Source: FEN-1088 sp031407985
GTDB taxonomy: Bacteria; Myxococcota_A; Polyangia; Fen-1088
Direction of reading: 5' to 3'
Assembly (NCBI GenBank): GCA_031407985.1
Contig: JANOJB010000235.1
Coordinates: 1-19,529, forward strand
Length of the DNA stretch: 19,529 nt
In this document: positions 6,845 through 16,218 of the stretch, piece after piece
How positions within the stretch are numbered: position 1 is the first letter of the stretch
Layout of the letters: the number at the start of each line of letters is the position of its first letter
Program-made: the position numbers and the translations under genes
The notes under the pieces: model-generated
The model's database searches: none
What the model was told of the DNA's origin: nothing
What the model saw: only the letters and a program-made list of their open reading frames with translations

Positions 6845-9800
6845 TTCGCGTCTGCTATTCGAACCGGATCGAACGGCTGGTCGGCGCGCTTGCGGATGCG
6901 CTTCCGCCGGCTGGCGACGCGGATGCGATGTTCGCGGGCCCCTGGCTGGTCGTTCCCAACCGCCCGCTGGAGTTGTACGTCGATTCGGAGCTGGCGCGGC
7001 GCCGCGGCATCTCGGGGAACGTCGATACCATGTCGATGCAAGGCGCCTTCGCGCGCTTGTGCGCCGACGCGCTGCCGGACGTGGTGCTGATCGAACGCGG
7101 TCACATCATCGGAGAACTTCTGGCCGTGCTGTCGGATCCGACGATGGAGACCAACGCCGCGCTGGCGCCCGTGCACGCGTACCTGAGGGCGGCGGGCACC
7201 GCCGCCGATGCTGTCGATCGCAGGCGCGTGGATATCGCGCGTGAGCTGGGCGGGTTGTTCGGCGATTGGATGCTGACGCGCCCCGAAATCCGCGCGTCCT
7301 GGGGTGATCCCCGCGGCGAGGGAACGGATTCGCCAACCAACCACCGCCTGCTGCACGCGGAGCGCGCGCTTTGGAACGCCCTGTTCGGCAACCACGGTCG
7401 CTTCGCGCGGCGAGGCGCGGCGGAACATCGACGCTATTTGACGTTGCCTGATGTCTTTGCGGGGCAACTGGACGAAGCCTGGCGGCCACCGAAGACGATC
7501 CACGTGTTTGGATTGTCACAGGTTCCGCGCGGACTGCAGATCGCGCTCGGGCGCCTGGGCGCCCGGACCGATGTGGCGTTGTACGCGGTCAATCCCTGCC
7601 GCGAGTTCTGGGAAGACCTGAGCACCGGGCGGCGATCACGCACCACCCCCGGTGGCGCCAGTGCCTCGATCAAGGCAGCGCGGCGCGGACGAAAGCGCGG
7701 GCCGGACACGGGCAACGTCCACCAGCTTGAACTGGCGGGCCTTGCCGTCGCCGTCCCCGCGCCCGCCCCGACCGCGACGCACGACACCGCGCACGACGGC
7801 GGCGTTGACCTGGAGAATCCGCTGCTCCGCCTCTGGGGACAGGCAGGGCGCGAGGCCACGCGCCTGATCAACGACCTGACCAACAGTGACTTCGAAGATC
7901 ACTTCGTCGATCCGATCGCAAACACCGTTGGTGGTTCCGAAGCACGGCCCACCTTGCTGAGAAGCCTGCAACGGGAGCTGCTGAACCGCCAACCGCCGGG
8001 CACCGACACCGGCGGTTGGGAGACGGACGTCGACGATTCCATCGTGGTTCTGGGTGCGCCCAACCCCCGTCGAGAACTGGAGACCATCGCCGCCGAGATC
8101 TGGGCGATGGTCCGCGCGGATGCCGCCACGCCACCTGATGCCGCGGGGATCGCGGAACATCTACCCATGCGTTTCTCCGACATCGCGGTCGTTGTCGCCG
8201 GTCCCGACGAGCCCTATCTGCCGCTGGCGCGCGCGGTGTTCCGGGAGGCCAGCCACCTGCCGCATACGATTGTCGATCAACCGCTCGGCGCGTCCAGCGC
8301 CCTGGTCGGAGGCGTCCTGGCGTTGCTGGCGCTGCCGCTTGGACCTTTCACCCGACGCGAGGTCCTGGACGTCATCACGCATCCGAATGTGCGCGCGCGA
8401 TTTCCCGAGGCGGATCCCCGAACCTGGCTGGAACTCTGCGAGGCGCTGACCATCGCCCACGGCGCTGATCGCGGGGCTTTCGCCGGCACCTACGTCGAGA
8501 CCGATCTCTTCAACTGGGATCAGGGATGCAAACGCCTGGCGCTGGGCGTGTTCGCGCGCGGGCCACGCAGCGGCATCGAGCAGCCGATCACGCTTCCGGC
8601 GTCCACGGACGCGGATACGGGTGGCGCCTATCTGCCGGCCGAGGTCGCACCCGATCTGCGCGCCGACGCCGACGCGCTGGCGCTGCTGGTGCGATCGCTG
8701 CTGGCCGACGCGCGTTACGCCAAGAACGCGCGTTTGCCGCTGGCCGAATGGATGCGCTTCGTACGGGCGCTGTGTTCCGCCTATGTGATTCCCACGACCC
8801 CGGACGACGAGGCCGCGCGCCTGCGCTTGTTCGCCGAGCTGGATCAGATCGCCGTGCATGCGCCCACCGATCTGCGGGTCACGTTGGGCGTCGCGCATCA
8901 GCTGCTGCGCGAATCGTTGACCGGCCTGCGCGGCGGTCGGGGTCAGATCCTGGGCGCGGGTGTCGCCGTTGGAACGTTGACCGCGCTACGGGGTTTGCCC
9001 TTCCGGGTGATCTTCGTCGCGGGCCTGGGCCCCGAACGTTTTCCGGCGGCCGATCGCCCTTCCCCCCTGGATGTCGACGCCGAGAATCGCGGACCTGGCG
9101 ACGTAACGCCGCGCCAACACGATCGCTATCTGATGGTGGAAACCCTGCTGGCGGCTCGCGACAAACTGGTCCTGTCGTACCTGGATCGCGATGCGGTGAC
9201 CGGTGACCCGCGTGAACCATCCCCCGTGGTTCTGGAATTCCTGGCCCTGCTGGCGCGGCGACGGGGGCACCCACCGACATTGGCCCGCAGCGTTCCCCTG
9301 CACCGGGACGAGGATCCCCAGGTTCGAGACGTCTTCCCCGTGGCAGCGGCTGAAGCCCAGGCACGTACGGTCGGCGAGACGTTGCGCCGGGACGTCTCGG
9401 GTGTGGCGGGCCTGGACACCACGACAATCGTCCGTGGTCTATCGCCCGAAGCGGCCCGGACGCTGGGACCGTTGTTGCGCACGACTACGCCCCCGGTGCC
9501 CACAGAATCGAGCGGGCCGGACCGCTCACCAGAAACACGCGTCTTGCACCTGACCGATCTGCGGCGGTTCCTGGAGTGCCCGCTGCAAGGAAGCGCGCGC
9601 GTGTTCCTGGGATTGCGCGATCTGCCCGACGAAACCGAGGCGCGCGAGGTCGCGGACGAGCCCTTCGATGTTCCCCGCTATTTGGAACGGAGTCTGCTGG
9701 GCGACGTATTCGCGGCCGCATGGAGCATGCCCGACAGCCCCGACACGGCGACGCTGTCCGCGTGCTACGACGCGGAGATCGCGCGGCAGCGGACCGGGCG

Positions 9801-10590
9801 CATCCTCCCCTCGGGCCTGTTTCGCGAGCATACCCGGCGCCAGCATCTGCGCATCCTCGATCAGTGGGCGGTCTCCCTTCGCGCCGGGCAACCGCCACCC
9901 GTCGGCCCCATGCGCCGCGTGTGTTTCGGTCGCCCACAACCGTTCGCGCCCGCGGCCGACCGCCGCGATCCCATCACCCTGGTCGTCGACGTGCCCGGGC
10001 ACGACCCACGCACCGTCGAGATCCACGGCACGACAGAGCCGCAACTGACCTTCGACGACCAACACGGATCGTTGGTCCTGGCCGCGTCGGACAACAAAGA
10101 AAAGAACGACAAGGACAGCTTGCGCGCGTTCATCGACTACGTCGCGCTGGCGGCGTCGGCCCCCGCAAACGAGGCACCCGCCGGTTTTTCCGGGGCGGTC
10201 TGTCGCCCCTCCAAGGACGGCACCGCGCCGCCCGCGCTCGCGGTTTCATTTCGCCCCCTCGAACGCGACCGGGCACGCGCCTATCTGGCCGAATTGGCGG
10301 GCGAGTTGCTGACGCGTGTGCACGCTTACCTTCTGCCCTGCGACGCCGTCTTCTTCGCCCGGCGCAAGGAAATGTCACTGGCCCTGCGCATCAGACAGGT
10401 TCAGTCCGATTCCTTCCTTCGCGAACACTCCAGCTCAAGGTGGGGTCCCGTACCCGAACCCTTCGAATACCGAATTCCCGATGCGGGGGAAGCCGACCAG
10501 ATGGCCAGCCGGCGCTTCGACCTGTTCTTCGACATGCGCCTTGCGTCGGCGGCGCCCGAAGCCAACCGAAAGGGCAAGGGCAAAACATGA
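6841..10590 (+). CDS. recC: RecC, exodeoxyribonuclease V gamma subunit
   Basis: Protein of 1249 residues, slightly longer than the roughly 1120 of the E. coli subunit. RecC has no ATPase activity of its own: it splits the DNA strands at the exit of the helicases and reads Chi through a dead nuclease-like C-terminal domain. The N-terminus (VIRVCYSNRIERLV) matches the family start. Other family blocks are IHVFGLSQVPRGL near 220, LYAVNPCREFWEDL near 245, NPLLRLWGQAGREATRL near 325, a helicase-2-like part with PFRVIFVAGLGPERFP near 720, DRYLMVETLLAARDKLVLSY near 760, and the C-terminal LTDLRRFLECP near 905. No Walker A motif is present, as expected. The GTG start overlaps the ligase stop in GTGA; the ATG of recB overlaps its own stop in ATGA. 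Residues 260-320 are a basic, Pro/Ala-rich linker unlike the rest. Chi specificity cannot be read from the sequence. Confidence 0.93.
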   Translation: MIRVCYSNRIERLVGALADALPPAGDADAMFAGPWLVVPNRPLELYVDSELARRRGISGNVDTMSMQGAFARLCADALPDVVLIERGHIIGELLAVLSDPTMETNAALAPVHAYLRAAGTAADAVDRRRVDIARELGGLFGDWMLTRPEIRASWGDPRGEGTDSPTNHRLLHAERALWNALFGNHGRFARRGAAEHRRYLTLPDVFAGQLDEAWRPPKTIHVFGLSQVPRGLQIALGRLGARTDVALYAVNPCREFWEDLSTGRRSRTTPGGASASIKAARRGRKRGPDTGNVHQLELAGLAVAVPAPAPTATHDTAHDGGVDLENPLLRLWGQAGREATRLINDLTNSDFEDHFVDPIANTVGGSEARPTLLRSLQRELLNRQPPGTDTGGWETDVDDSIVVLGAPNPRRELETIAAEIWAMVRADAATPPDAAGIAEHLPMRFSDIAVVVAGPDEPYLPLARAVFREASHLPHTIVDQPLGASSALVGGVLALLALPLGPFTRREVLDVITHPNVRARFPEADPRTWLELCEALTIAHGADRGAFAGTYVETDLFNWDQGCKRLALGVFARGPRSGIEQPITLPASTDADTGGAYLPAEVAPDLRADADALALLVRSLLADARYAKNARLPLAEWMRFVRALCSAYVIPTTPDDEAARLRLFAELDQIAVHAPTDLRVTLGVAHQLLRESLTGLRGGRGQILGAGVAVGTLTALRGLPFRVIFVAGLGPERFPAADRPSPLDVDAENRGPGDVTPRQHDRYLMVETLLAARDKLVLSYLDRDAVTGDPREPSPVVLEFLALLARRRGHPPTLARSVPLHRDEDPQVRDVFPVAAAEAQARTVGETLRRDVSGVAGLDTTTIVRGLSPEAARTLGPLLRTTTPPVPTESSGPDRSPETRVLHLTDLRRFLECPLQGSARVFLGLRDLPDETEAREVADEPFDVPRYLERSLLGDVFAAAWSMPDSPDTATLSACYDAEIARQRTGRILPSGLFREHTRRQHLRILDQWAVSLRAGQPPPVGPMRRVCFGRPQPFAPAADRRDPITLVVDVPGHDPRTVEIHGTTEPQLTFDDQHGSLVLAASDNKEKNDKDSLRAFIDYVALAASAPANEAPAGFSGAVCRPSKDGTAPPALAVSFRPLERDRARAYLAELAGELLTRVHAYLLPCDAVFFARRKEMSLALRIRQVQSDSFLREHSSSRWGPVPEPFEYRIPDAGEADQMASRRFDLFFDMRLASAAPEANRKGKGKT

Positions 10591-13500
10591 AGGTGCCGGT
10601 CCCTACGCATCGCGCTCCGCTTGAGCGGCCCGCCGAGCTCGACCACCTGGGCATGGGTCGCAGCGCCGTCATCGAGGCATCCGCTGGCACCGGCAAAACC
10701 TATCTTCTGGAACACTTGGTCCTGGATCTGGTGATCTCCGGGCGGTCGCGCCTGGACGAAATTCTGGTCGTCACCTTCACCGAGCGGGCCACCGCCGAGT
10801 TGGTGACCCGCATTCGCCGCAAGATCGATCAGGCGCTGGCGGCGTCCGCTCGGTCGGATGTGGTCGGCTGGACGATCGACGACGGCGCCCGCGCCAGGCT
10901 GACCGAAGCGCGCCAGTCGTTCGATCAAGCTGTCATCGCCACCATTCACTCATTCTGCCAGCGCATCCTGACGGAGGAACCATTCGCTACGCGCCGCCTG
11001 CTGGCGCAGTCACAGGTCGACGGGCGTCAGGCCTTCGGCGAGGCGTTTCGTGATGTGTTGCGCCGGACCTTGGCCACCGACGAATCCCACCGCGGGTATC
11101 TGGACGCGTACCTGGCCACGGGGCGCCGTACGCAGGATCTCGAAGAGCACCTCTACCGGACGGCCACGGCACGCGGCACCTGGGCGACCGCCTTCAACGA
11201 GGATCGCCTTGAAGAGGCAATGGCCGCACTGTCCGCGATCGACGTGACCTCACCGCTGCTGCGCACGTCTCTTTCTGCCTTGAAGGGCAGCAAAGTCACC
11301 TCGGTCCTGGAGCACCTGGGAAACGCCGTGACCCAGGCCCGGCTCTGTCTCCCGGTACGCCGATGGGGCACTTTCCTCGCCTGGCTGACCAGCGCCGACA
11401 AGCTCAACGAATACTTTAATAAACTAGAGGTAACATCCGAATCTGACCTGGCATCCCTGCGCACGTTGGCGTCCATGCTACTCGACTCCGCACCCGCGCT
11501 GGAGGAAGCCATCGCCCAGCGCTTCACCCCACTGGTGCAAGCCGAACTGGGCACCCGCAAGCTGACCGACGGACTGTACGACTACGACGACATGATTCGC
11601 GCCGTGGACGAAACCCTGGACGGTGCCGCCGGGCCCGATCTGATCGCCAAACTGCGGCGGCGTTTCAAGTTCGCGCTGGTGGACGAGGCGCAGGACACCG
11701 AGCCCGCCCAGTGGCGCATCTTCCGCCGCCTGTTCCTGGACAGTGGGCAATCGAATCCGGTGGCGCTGATCGGCGATCCCAAACAGGCCATCTACGGATT
11801 TCGCGGGGCCGACGTTCATACCTATGTCGAGGCACGGGACGATATTCGCGCGCGAGGCGGCACGGTGCTGCCCCTGCGGCGCAACTATCGCTCCACCCCC
11901 GAGGTCATCGCCGCGTACAACGCTATCCTCGATCACAGGGCGGCGGCGCCCTACTTCAGCGACCAAAGCATCCCCTACGACAACCCCGTCGTCCCCTTTC
12001 ACGCGGCGGCGGGGGACGGTCCGGGCGTCACACTGCTGCGGTTCGAAGCGCCCGGTGATGGCACGGCTGCGATGCACATCGGTACTCTCCGCCAGGCGCT
12101 GCGCGACGCCATCACCGACGAGATCATCAACTTGAGGTCCGCCACGCCAACTGGGGCCTTGTCCAGCATCTACGTGGTCGGGCGCACCAACGCGGACGCC
12201 GCCCAGATGTCGGCCCGGTTGCACGAGGCGGGGATTCCCAATCTTCAGTTCAAGCCGGACTACCTGTTCAAAAGTCCCGAGGTCGCCCACGTTCGTGCGC
12301 TGCTGCTGGCGATCGCGGATCCCACCGATCGCACCGCCAGATTGCACGCGTGGTTGACGCCGTTTTTCGATCTGCGACTGGAAGCGCTGGCGGACGCCGC
12401 CGATCCGCCCGCCGATCATCCGTTGATGGCGTGCCTGTTCACCTGGAAGGCGCTGGGCGAAACACGTGCCTATGACGACCTGTGGGCTCGCATTTTGGAC
12501 GACAGTGGAGTCACACGCCGTTTGCGGTTGTCGCCGTCGGGACTGCGCCGCCTGACGAACTACCGGCACCTGTTCGACGTGTTGCACGCCGAGGTGGGGG
12601 CGCGCCCGTCGACGTTGGCCGATCTGGCCGCGACGCTGGCCGCGTTCGCGAACGGCAGTCGCAAGACCGCGAACGACGAGGACGCCCAGCGTCTGGAAAC
12701 CGAGACCGATGCCGTACGGATCATGACAATTCATGCGGCTAAGGGCCTGGAGGCCGACTACGTCTTCATCTGCGGCGGATTCACGGCCAGAAGATCCTGG
12801 CGGACCGGAATTCAAACCTTTCACCGCGGCACGGAGCGATTGTTGTGCGCCGGAAAGCCGCGGCGTCAGGAGACCATCGGATACATCGACGACGCCGGCA
12901 ACGAGGAGGATCAGCGTCTGCTTTATGTCGCCATGACCCGGGCACGCAAACATCTGTATCTGCCGTTCTTCCCGAACGTCGATGCCGGCGAATCCGATCT
13001 CAAGACCGACGAGGGTAGCGCCTTCGACTTCTTCAAGAAGGTCTCGGGCCCTTACCGTCACGTGAACCAAAGGTTGCGCGCAATCGATCAGGATCCCGAA
13101 AAGCGGTCTCTGTTCCGCACCAGATTGGTGCCGACGACCAAAGCGCCACGACCCGACGACGACTCTGCGCTTTACGATCTGTCGCGGTGGATCCCAGCTC
13201 CGGGGAGTGTTGCGTCCCCGGCTATCGACACCGACACCCTGGCCGCCCTTCGCCTGCGCCGCCGCGGCTTCAGCATCACCTCCTATTCACGCATGAAGGA
13301 ACATCAAGGCGGCTATCAGGCGCCCGCCGGTGACGGCACCACCCTGGTGTCCGACGACGCCGCTCCCATTCTGGATCCGGTGGAGACCCTCGACGCAGGG
13401 GAAACGACCGGGGATCCCACCGACGCGCTTCCCGGCGGCGCCGCGTCGGGTCTGTTTCTGCACGGCGTCCTCGAGAAGGTCGGCCTGGGCGAACTGCCGC

Positions 13501-14141
13501 CGCTGGCGACATGGCAAAAACAACCCGCGGTGCGCCACCTGATCGAGACCGAGCTGCGCCGTTGGGATCGCGAGCCGCGCCACTTCGACGCTGCGGCGCG
13601 CCTGGTTCACGCGGCATTGACCGTCCAGGTACCCATGCCACAGCCCGATGGATCGCTGCTGCCGGGAATCTCGCGTGCCTCGCGCGTGCGCCGCGAGGTC
13701 GATTTCCTGTTTCCGCTGCCGAACCCGGCGTTCTCACCCACCACCACACCGGAAGACCGTCTGAGACACGATCGGGGCTTCGTCCGTGGCTTTCTGGACG
13801 TGGTCTTCGAGCACAACGGCCGCGTCGGTTTCGCCGACTGGAAAAGCGACGTCCTCCCCTCGTTCACCAGCGCCGCGCTTGCGGCCCACGTAGCCGCCAA
13901 CTACGAACTGCAGGTCCAACTGTACACGCTGGCGCTGGTCCGGATGCTCGGCATCCGGAATCAATCCGACTACCAGGACCGCTTCGCGGGTTGTCTGTAT
14001 CTGTTCCTGCGAGGCCTTGCGCGGTCGCCGATCGGTTCGGGCGACGGCATCCACGTGTCCAGACCCCCCTACGACGATGTCCTGGCCTGGGAGCGCAAGC
14101 TGGCGACGATGCCGGCCTACGGAACGGTGGGGGAATCGTGA
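10587..14141 (+). CDS. recB: RecB, exodeoxyribonuclease V beta subunit (helicase-nuclease)
   Basis: Protein of 1184 residues, the usual RecB length: a 3'-5' SF1 helicase with the only nuclease active site of RecBCD, used to resect double-strand ends and load RecA. Motifs in order are Walker A ASAGTGKT (31-38), motif Ia VVTFTERATAEL, DYDDMI before motif II, VDEAQD (365-370), motif III LIGDPKQAIYGFRGAD, motif IV RNYRS near 432-436, motif V TIHAAKGLEADYV near 714, and motif VI YVAMTRARKHL near 778. The C-terminal nuclease keeps His959 (FLHGVLEKV), Asp1071 (GFLDVVF), Asp1084 and Lys1086 (DWKSD) and YELQVQLYTLAL, equivalent to the E. coli His956, Asp1067, Asp1080 and Lys1082 set. It should be catalytically complete. 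ATG 10587 is preceded by AAGGGCAAGGGC and overlaps recC in ATGA; the stop overlaps recD in GTGA. An AT-rich run of rare codons interrupts it near residue 275. Confidence 0.95.
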   Translation: MKVPVPTHRAPLERPAELDHLGMGRSAVIEASAGTGKTYLLEHLVLDLVISGRSRLDEILVVTFTERATAELVTRIRRKIDQALAASARSDVVGWTIDDGARARLTEARQSFDQAVIATIHSFCQRILTEEPFATRRLLAQSQVDGRQAFGEAFRDVLRRTLATDESHRGYLDAYLATGRRTQDLEEHLYRTATARGTWATAFNEDRLEEAMAALSAIDVTSPLLRTSLSALKGSKVTSVLEHLGNAVTQARLCLPVRRWGTFLAWLTSADKLNEYFNKLEVTSESDLASLRTLASMLLDSAPALEEAIAQRFTPLVQAELGTRKLTDGLYDYDDMIRAVDETLDGAAGPDLIAKLRRRFKFALVDEAQDTEPAQWRIFRRLFLDSGQSNPVALIGDPKQAIYGFRGADVHTYVEARDDIRARGGTVLPLRRNYRSTPEVIAAYNAILDHRAAAPYFSDQSIPYDNPVVPFHAAAGDGPGVTLLRFEAPGDGTAAMHIGTLRQALRDAITDEIINLRSATPTGALSSIYVVGRTNADAAQMSARLHEAGIPNLQFKPDYLFKSPEVAHVRALLLAIADPTDRTARLHAWLTPFFDLRLEALADAADPPADHPLMACLFTWKALGETRAYDDLWARILDDSGVTRRLRLSPSGLRRLTNYRHLFDVLHAEVGARPSTLADLAATLAAFANGSRKTANDEDAQRLETETDAVRIMTIHAAKGLEADYVFICGGFTARRSWRTGIQTFHRGTERLLCAGKPRRQETIGYIDDAGNEEDQRLLYVAMTRARKHLYLPFFPNVDAGESDLKTDEGSAFDFFKKVSGPYRHVNQRLRAIDQDPEKRSLFRTRLVPTTKAPRPDDDSALYDLSRWIPAPGSVASPAIDTDTLAALRLRRRGFSITSYSRMKEHQGGYQAPAGDGTTLVSDDAAPILDPVETLDAGETTGDPTDALPGGAASGLFLHGVLEKVGLGELPPLATWQKQPAVRHLIETELRRWDREPRHFDAAARLVHAALTVQVPMPQPDGSLLPGISRASRVRREVDFLFPLPNPAFSPTTTPEDRLRHDRGFVRGFLDVVFEHNGRVGFADWKSDVLPSFTSAALAAHVAANYELQVQLYTLALVRMLGIRNQSDYQDRFAGCLYLFLRGLARSPIGSGDGIHVSRPPYDDVLAWERKLATMPAYGTVGES

Positions 14142-16192
14142 CAGGAACGCCCTACAAACGCGCGCCGTCCCTGGTGCCCACCGGCACCGCGCGGGGATTA
14201 TTTCTGGGGACTGAAGCCGCCGATTCCGACCAGACATTCCTGCGCGAAGTCGGCGATCCCCTGCGCGCCCACGACGTCAGCGACGAAACCCTGTTGCACG
14301 CGTGGGAGGCGACGCGCTGGGCAAGCGCCGCGTCTGTGTCGGAACGCCGCGCGCTTGGCTGCCTGGTGGTTGCGCTGTTGGAGGCGATCGATGCGGGGGG
14401 AACCTACTTGACGCTGGCATCGCCGATGTCGCCGGCGCGGATTCGAACCGATGCGCTTGGAACGGCGTTGATCCGTCTGGGGCTTCCCGAAGCCGATCGC
14501 AAAGCAACCCGCACCCTGGCCGATCATCTGGTCGCGGGCACGGCGTCACCGTCCATCGCCGCGCTGTTCGGACCTCCTAACGCGCGCCGCCCGTTCATTC
14601 TGGCCGACGGCGCGCTTTATCCCGAACGTCTGTGGGCCGCCGAGACCCACCTGATCGCGTTGTTGCGCGCACGTTTGACAACCAGGGTCCCACCGCTACA
14701 GGGCTCCGTCGACGATGCCCTGGCCGCGGTCGGCGGCACGAAAGGGGCGACACCACTTGTTGACGAGCAGGTGGCCGCTCTTCGCGCCGCGCTGGTGAAT
14801 CCGCTGACCGTCATCGCGGGTGGTCCGGGATCGGGGAAAACCTCGATCGTCGTCGCCCTTTTGCGCGCGCTGGCCCGCATGGGCGTTCCCATGGATCGAA
14901 TCGCGCTGGCGGCCCCCACCGGCCGCGCCGCCCAACGCATCAAGGAATCCGTTAGCGCCGCCCTGGCCCGCCTGGAGAATCCCGCCCAACCCGATGTCGA
15001 CCTGGCGCGCGACTTCACCGGTGCCACGACCCTGCACCGTCTGCTCGGGATCCGATCGGGCCGCCTGCGGGGGCTCGAGGCCGACGCTCCCACGTATTTC
15101 TCCGACTGGCGCTTGCCCCACAAGGTCGTTGTGGTCGACGAGGCGTCCATGATCGATCTGCTGTTGATGGAACAACTGGCGGCGGCCGTGCCGGACGACG
15201 CGCGTCTGATTCTGCTGGGCGACGCCGACCAGTTGCCTTCGGTCCAGGTGGGCGCCGTCCTGCGCGAACTGGTCGCGGGTGCCCCCACCGCCACGCGACG
15301 CCTGGCGCGCAGCCACCGCATGAGTCCCCAGGATCCGGCCGGCGCCGCGATCCTGCGCGTCGCCATGTCCGTGAACGCGGGCGCGCCCGTCACCGACGAT
15401 GCGCCGGTTCACGAACGGGCAACCGACCTGCACCTGCTGGGATTCGAACGGCTGGCCGCGAACAAGCTGGGCACATTTCTGGACCGATGGCACCGCGAGA
15501 TCCTGCGCGCCGACGACGAAATGGCGGCCGCGCTGGACCACCTGTGCGTGGTGGACGACAAGAAGATGCTTCCCGACCAGATCGGCCGGGACGCCACCAC
15601 GGTCAAGGCGCTGCTGGCGACACATGCCGCCGCCCGCATCCTGTGTCTGACCCGAACCGCGGGACGCAACACCTCGGCCGACGCGATCAACCGCCTGCTG
15701 CACGTGCGCGTGGCCGCGGCGGCCCTGGCCCGAGGCGCCGGCGAAGGCGTGACAACCGCCCCCTTCATCCCGGGCGAGCCCGTCATCGTCCTGCGCAACG
15801 ACCACGCGCGCGAGCTGTCGAACGGCGATCTGGGCGTCGTGCTGCGCGTACGCGTCGCGCGCGGCGAAGTCTTGGGTGTCGCGTTTCCACGACAAGACCT
15901 CATCGTGGTTCACGCGCTCGACGATCTGGACGGCAACGTTGCCCTGGCCTTCGCGCTGACCGTGCACAAGGCCCAGGGCTCGGAATACGATCGCGTCGCG
16001 CTGGTCCTGCCGGAGACCGACGTTCCCCTCCTATCGCGCGAAATTCTCTACACGGCGCTGAGCCGCGCCCGCCGCGGCGTGGTTGTCATCGGCGATCCCG
16101 ATCTGTTCGCGCTCGGCGCCGGCAGGACACTTACCCGCACGTCCGGAATCGCCCGCGGACTCGGCGTCGAACCTGCTGATCGGCAGCGGTAG
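14138..16192 (+). CDS. recD: RecD, exodeoxyribonuclease V alpha subunit (5'-3' helicase)
   Basis: Protein of 684 residues, somewhat longer than the roughly 610 of E. coli RecD. It is the fast 5'-3' SF1B helicase of RecBCD and controls the nuclease of RecB. Walker A is IAGGPGSGKTS (228-235 core), followed by LAAPTGRAAQRIKES, TTLHRLLGI, the Walker B motif VVVDEASMIDL (Asp334-Glu335), LLGDADQLPSVQVGAVL, RLARSHRM, the UvrD-like C-terminal part LAFALTVHKAQGSEYD near 604-619, and LLSREILYTALSRARRGVVV. About 220 residues precede the helicase core, agreeing with the RecB-interaction domain of RecD1 rather than the standalone RecD2. The GTG start lies in a GTGA overlap with recB and has GGTGGGGG upstream. 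This is the last gene of the operon, followed after 26 bases by a convergent gene. Confidence 0.94.
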   Translation: MTGTPYKRAPSLVPTGTARGLFLGTEAADSDQTFLREVGDPLRAHDVSDETLLHAWEATRWASAASVSERRALGCLVVALLEAIDAGGTYLTLASPMSPARIRTDALGTALIRLGLPEADRKATRTLADHLVAGTASPSIAALFGPPNARRPFILADGALYPERLWAAETHLIALLRARLTTRVPPLQGSVDDALAAVGGTKGATPLVDEQVAALRAALVNPLTVIAGGPGSGKTSIVVALLRALARMGVPMDRIALAAPTGRAAQRIKESVSAALARLENPAQPDVDLARDFTGATTLHRLLGIRSGRLRGLEADAPTYFSDWRLPHKVVVVDEASMIDLLLMEQLAAAVPDDARLILLGDADQLPSVQVGAVLRELVAGAPTATRRLARSHRMSPQDPAGAAILRVAMSVNAGAPVTDDAPVHERATDLHLLGFERLAANKLGTFLDRWHREILRADDEMAAALDHLCVVDDKKMLPDQIGRDATTVKALLATHAAARILCLTRTAGRNTSADAINRLLHVRVAAAALARGAGEGVTTAPFIPGEPVIVLRNDHARELSNGDLGVVLRVRVARGEVLGVAFPRQDLIVVHALDDLDGNVALAFALTVHKAQGSEYDRVALVLPETDVPLLSREILYTALSRARRGVVVIGDPDLFALGAGRTLTRTSGIARGLGVEPADRQR

Positions 16193-16199
16193 AGTTGCC

Positions 16200-16213
16200 G
16201 CGGGGACGCCCGC
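16200..16213. terminator. Possible short hairpin between convergent recD and the cysteine-cluster gene
   Basis: GCGGG and CCCGC form a 5-base stem with a 4-base loop in the 26-base gap between two convergent stop codons. No T-run follows on either strand, so intrinsic termination is doubtful. Position is the main support. Confidence 0.25.
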
Positions 16214-16218
16214 CGCCC

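Noticed and set aside
9576..10586. N-terminal extension of recB reaching back into recC
   Set aside because: This part of the frame is Arg/Pro-rich with no similarity to RecB. RecB begins properly at 10587 with a purine-rich ribosome binding site and an ATGA overlap.
11478..13070. 530-codon open frame on the minus strand inside recB
   Set aside because: RecB motifs in the plus frame are intact throughout this stretch; the minus frame has no domain, no ribosome binding site of note, and biased Arg/Gly/Val composition.
14696..15967. 423-codon open frame on the minus strand inside recD
   Set aside because: Antisense shadow of the conserved RecD helicase core, with no recognisable motif.
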